A DNA stretch of 64,000 nucleotides. Origin: Ulva prolifera. Taxonomy: Eukaryota; Chlorophyta; Ulvophyceae; Ulvales; Ulvaceae. The position numbers were made by a program, and so were the translations under genes. The stretch spans positions 6,769,985-6,833,984 of the forward strand of contig CM041196.1 of assembly GCA_023078555.1 (NCBI GenBank), given 5' to 3'. A model generated the notes under the pieces. It saw only the letters and a program-made list of their open reading frames with translations. It was not told the origin of the DNA and did no database searches. Below, one piece after another: positions 60,342 through 64,000 of this stretch (its first letter is position 1; every line of letters starts with the position of its first letter).

Positions 60342-63300
60342 CTACTCTGCCGCCGGCATGACGCGCCAGCAGTCCAGGAACACGTCCCGCAGGCGGTACC
60401 GCTGCCCGCACGCCGCCAACAAGCGCGCACCGGCCACGCTGTACACAAGGTTGTCTGCCGTCACATGTACCTCTTCTGGCTCTGCCCCCTCCTCTGGCTG
60501 TGCCTCTTGCGCATGTGGCCGAGCCTCAAGCAGCAGCGCCACTGCTTCGGCTTCTGAGTACGGCACCTTGAAGATGTGCTCCCCCGCTGCAGTGCCGCTT
60601 GGGTACAGCAGCGTGACCACTGTGGAAGCGGGCAGGGTGGCGCGAGGGGAGGCATCCCGGGAGAGCACGGCAAAGGCCTTGCGCACCGCAAGCGGCAGCT
60701 CCTTGTCAGCACACAGGTACAGCAGCATGCGGTTGATGTTGAGCTTGCGGTGTGGTGTCGATGTGCCCGCGCCGGCCTCTGTGGGCGGTGTTGCAGCCGG
60801 GGTGGGCTCCTCTGTGGATGCCAAGGGGGCACCAGGCACTGCGCCGTCGGTGGTTGCGGCGGCAGCATCGCTTTCGTCGGCTTTGAGGGCCTCTGCGCCG
60901 AGTCCAGATGCTGCACCGCTGCTAGATTCACTCTGCGGGGCCGCTGTCAGAGGCGGCTCCAGCACCTCCTGAACACGTACACCACTCGCCATGACACTCA
61001 GTGCACACATACATATCTACACACGGAAAGCCCACTGGGCTCAACTCAAATGAATCACATCCCGCCGTCTGCAATTCACCAGTCCGTTCACGGCAACAGT
61101 CAATAATGACAGATAGACTCCAGGCTACATGCCTTCATCATCACCGTGTGAGCATCGCAACGTTCAGCAGCAGAAAGCCAGCAAAACATTGCAATGTTCG
61201 CTCACGTATCTGGTGATGACCCTTGTGCACACAGGTGTCGTTGCATCACAAAGGAGCGATCTAGGCCACAGCCAGTGCTGTGGTACGACACACACCTCCC
61301 AGAACATATCCCACAGGAGCTGCTTGATCCCTGCCTGCCAGTGTGACGGCGCCTCCTGAGGCTCGCCAAGCAGCGCGTTGGCGGCCTCGAGGTCCTCCTC
61401 ACACCCAGGCCGCCGCCGCTGCGCCTCAAACCACAGCTCACACCCCTCCCACTCCTGCTGCGTCACCGCCCCGTCCGCGTCCCCGTCAGCTGCCGAGAGT
61501 GCGGCAGCTGCCGCCGCAAATGCCTTGGGCGCCGCATCCACGATCTGGGGACATGCATGCAGCACAAGCGAGGCTGCCACCTCGAGCCAGTCCACGTACC
61601 CGCTTGCATGGCCGTCCAGCTCAGCGAGCGCGTCATGCATCTGCTTCCACGTCGCGCGCTGCCACTCCACTGGGAAGGCCTCCGGTGTGTCTCCGCGGAC
61701 TGCGGAGAGCGCCTGCAGGAGGTCCGTACAATCGCGGGTCATGATGAACTCAGATGTGGTGACGTTGCGTGCTGCCCGTACGAGAGCTGAGAGCTGTGCC
61801 CCGTTGAGCAGTCCTGGTGCAAGTGGCTGAAGGGGCGGCGCGGCCGGCGCCTTGCGAGGCGGCTGTGGCACAATGATTGTGCTTTCATCAACAACTGCCT
61901 CGCCGTCTGCGATCGTTAGGGCGTGGGGGAGTAGCTCGCCGGCACGTACGGCCTCTGCGGCGGCGACCGTGACGGACGCAACGGAAGCGCACTCCGCGCG
62001 GAAGCGGTCATGCATGAGGCGGGCTAACCGCTCCGAGACTGCGGAAACAACTCCATGTAGTTCTGCGGCGGCATCTCCAGCACGGGCCGCAATTGCTTGG
62101 AGCCGCTGTGTCAGGATCGCTCGTTCGCGCTCCAGCAGCGGTTTCACTGTGGCATCAGCAGCGTCCACACGCTCCCGTGCTGCAGCCGCCGCTGCGGCAG
62201 CGGCGGCCGCGGGCGTTTGTGGCGTCGGCTCTGCCGGCGGCGGCGCGGTCTTGCTGCCCTTCTTCCCAGAGGCTGGTCGGGCAGCTGTAGCCGCCGCTTC
62301 GACGGCGGCGGCGATCGTGTCTCGCTCATCCTGTGCGAGAACCGCACACGCACACCGCAGCGCGCTCGTCACCTGGTCCAGCCCCTCAACTGCCGTCCAC
62401 TCACACGTGCCAGCAGCAGGCATGAACGGCGCAAGCGTGGGCGTATTGGCACCCCCAAGAACGTCCACATGCGTGAAGCCGATGCCCAGCGGCGGCAGGT
62501 TGGCACAGCGCGCAGCGTGGTCGCGCGCAAAGGCAACTGTGGCCTTGAAGCGGTCGACCTCCGCTTGCACGAGCGCAGCATAGCCTGCCGCCAGCGCCAC
62601 CTTAGAGCTGTCCTCGAGGGCGGGGTCGGTGAGCTCTGAGTGCAGCTTGGTGTTGTTTGCCAGCTTGTCGTCGCAGATCTTCCACAGTCGATCCCGCAGC
62701 TCGTCCACCTGCACCTCGAGTGCCTTCAACAAGGACATCACAGCAGACAAAGTACAGCTGCCAGCGCATGATTGTGGCAATTGCTGCGGCAGCGCTGGAA
62801 AGGCCCAGAAGCGGCCACAGGAGGCAGTTCATATGGCCTGCGGATCTTGCCCACATGCTTGCACATGCCATGCTCAGGCCCGACGAGGTGCACAGAGTTC
62901 AGGAGAAGCTCTCAATAATGGCGTGCAAGTGTTTCTGACATTCCGCCTGCTGCATCATGACGTTCACGTCCATAGCTCCGCCGCCAAGAAACCAAACCAG
63001 TCGACGGGTTGTCGCACAACAGGACGTGTGGCAAAATGCGTGGCGTGGTCGACACATCACGCATGGAACGGCCAGGGCCCTTGATTCCACGAGAGGGCAC
63101 ACCTGGAGAGCAAGCTCCGCCTTGACCTCCGGAAGCCGCAGCAAGTCCAGGTCCACCAAGTTGAACTGCACTTGGAATGCTGCCAGCTCCGCCTGCCGCT
63201 GGTCTGGCCGCTGCAGGTGGCCCGCAAACTGCAGCTGTGCGGCATGTAGGCGCTCCAGGACGCTCGCACGGAGCCGCCGCAGCCCTGCAAACGCCAGCTT

Positions 63301-64000
63301 CCCCCCACGGACATAGGATGCCTCCATCTTGCACCACAGCTCATGCAGGAAGTGCGCCGAGTCCGCATCAAGCGGGTGAACAGGCTGCACCGGCTCCGGC
63401 TCCTTCGCTGCCAGCCGGCCAGAAACGCCAGTTGCCGAAGAGTCCTCCGCCGAGCCCCCTGGCACCGGTGCCCCGCCGGACGCGGCTAGGAGGTCCGCAG
63501 GAGCTGGCAGTTCCTCCGGCGGCCCGGCGGCCTGCGCCTGTGCGGCGGCCACAGTGGCCGCCGCAGAAGCCGCGGACGCCGCCGCCGTCTGCGCTGCGGC
63601 CGCAGTGGCTGCACGCGCCGCCTCCGCCGCCTCTGCAGCCGCGGCGGCGCGCTCCTCCGCCTCGCGGCTCTTTGCCGCATCATGCGCGCTGCGCCGCGCC
63701 TGCGCACACGCGTCCGCCGCGGCCGTGGCTGCCGCAGCGGCCTCCTCTGCACGCACCTGCGCCTCCTGGCTTGCCCTCTCAGCTTCCTTGAGGTGCTCCG
63801 CACAACGCAGCCCTGCCTGTTCCGCGAGGAGTGCAGCCGCAGCGTCCTGAGCCTTCTTCATCTCGGGATCAACCTCCCCAGGAGGCCCAGAGTCCTTCTT
63901 CCCCCCTTTGCCCGCCTTCGGATCAGGAGTGGAGGGCTTCCGCACCAGCGCCTCTGCCTCCACCTCGGCGCGCTTCGCAAGCAGCAGCTCCCGCGCTGCC
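60342..64000 (-). CDS. CPC1: Central-pair protein CPC1/SPEF2, 3' part (runs off the window)
   Basis: Exons 63103-64000 (continues right), 61296-62708 and 60342-60968 join in phase 0, covering about 979 residues of a larger protein. A long Ala/Glu-rich stretch that is probably helical comes first. The SPEF2 core follows: KMEASYVRGGKLAFAGLRRL, LQRPDQRQAELAAFQVQFN, LVDLDLLRLPEVKAELALQ, then VDELRDRLWKICDDK and a segment ending VDRFKATVAFARDH. Two EF-hand-like loops occur near the end of the middle exon: DGDADGAVTQQE (canonical) and DGHASGYVDWLE (degenerate). CPC1/SPEF2 is part of the C1b projection of the flagellar central pair and is needed for normal beating in Chlamydomonas and mammalian sperm. 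The adenylate-kinase-like domain reported in Chlamydomonas CPC1 would lie outside the window. The C-terminus ends DVFLDCWRVMPAAE. Confidence 0.85.

Noticed and set aside
61852-62583. 243-codon plus-strand open frame rich in Ala and Ser
   Set aside because: It is a shadow of the Ala-rich CPC1/SPEF2 exon on the minus strand.

Overview
This window looks like nuclear DNA from a flagellated green-lineage alga (prasinophyte-like; I cannot name the species). Nearly every recognisable gene is split by spliceosomal introns. Exons are GC-rich in many genes, and donors often read GTGCG or GTACG with acceptors ending in TGCAG. Content points to a photosynthetic flagellate: cycloeucalenol cycloisomerase (plant/algal sterol route), two CCT-domain transcription factors, a central-pair flagellar protein (CPC1/SPEF2), and a STAT-type SH2 protein of the kind known from plants and amoebae. 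I see no rRNA, no intact tRNA gene and no CRISPR. Wherever I give exon coordinates, I checked by hand that donor/acceptor dinucleotides and reading phases agree across the join; no transcript data were available.

Layout. 0.4-5.0 kb (minus): STAT-like gene with a C-terminal SH2 domain. 5.0-24.6 kb: gene-poor, holding two CCT-domain genes (9.9-10.8 and 15.1-15.9 kb, minus), a probable 131-residue gene at 11.4-11.8 kb, a tRNA-derived SINE and three perfect palindromes. 24.7-28.1 kb (plus): a gene that appears to fuse a ferritin-like desiccation-related domain to a Spondin_N domain. 28.1-31.2 kb: no clear gene, one 5'-truncated SINE copy. 31.3-35.5 kb (minus): terminal nucleotidyltransferase (URT1/TUTase type). 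36.2-37.3 kb (minus): WD40 protein of the GNB1L/ASTRA1 type, divergent from a DBP2/DDX5-like DEAD-box helicase at 37.5-39.5 kb (plus). 40.0-44.1 kb (minus): a KAP-like membrane P-loop NTPase. 45.2-47.2 kb (minus): CPI1. 48.5-50.6 kb (plus): GSK3 kinase. 51.3-52.1 kb: a MITE-like element. 52.3-53.2 kb (plus): NADH-cytochrome b5 reductase. 53.5-58.4 kb (minus): SEC63. 58.9-59.8 kb (plus): TTC33-like TPR protein. 60.3-64.0 kb (minus): 3' part of CPC1/SPEF2, running off the right edge.

The genes are ordinary eukaryotic neighbours, not an operon. Themes are ER membrane functions (SEC63, cytochrome b5 reductase, CPI1, the last two both plausibly in sterol or lipid metabolism), RNA metabolism (TUTase, DEAD-box helicase), signalling and transcription (STAT-like, CCT, GSK3) and flagellar function (CPC1). 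The least expected items are the ferritin-like/Spondin_N fusion, the STAT-like protein, the KAP-like NTPase and the SINE family.
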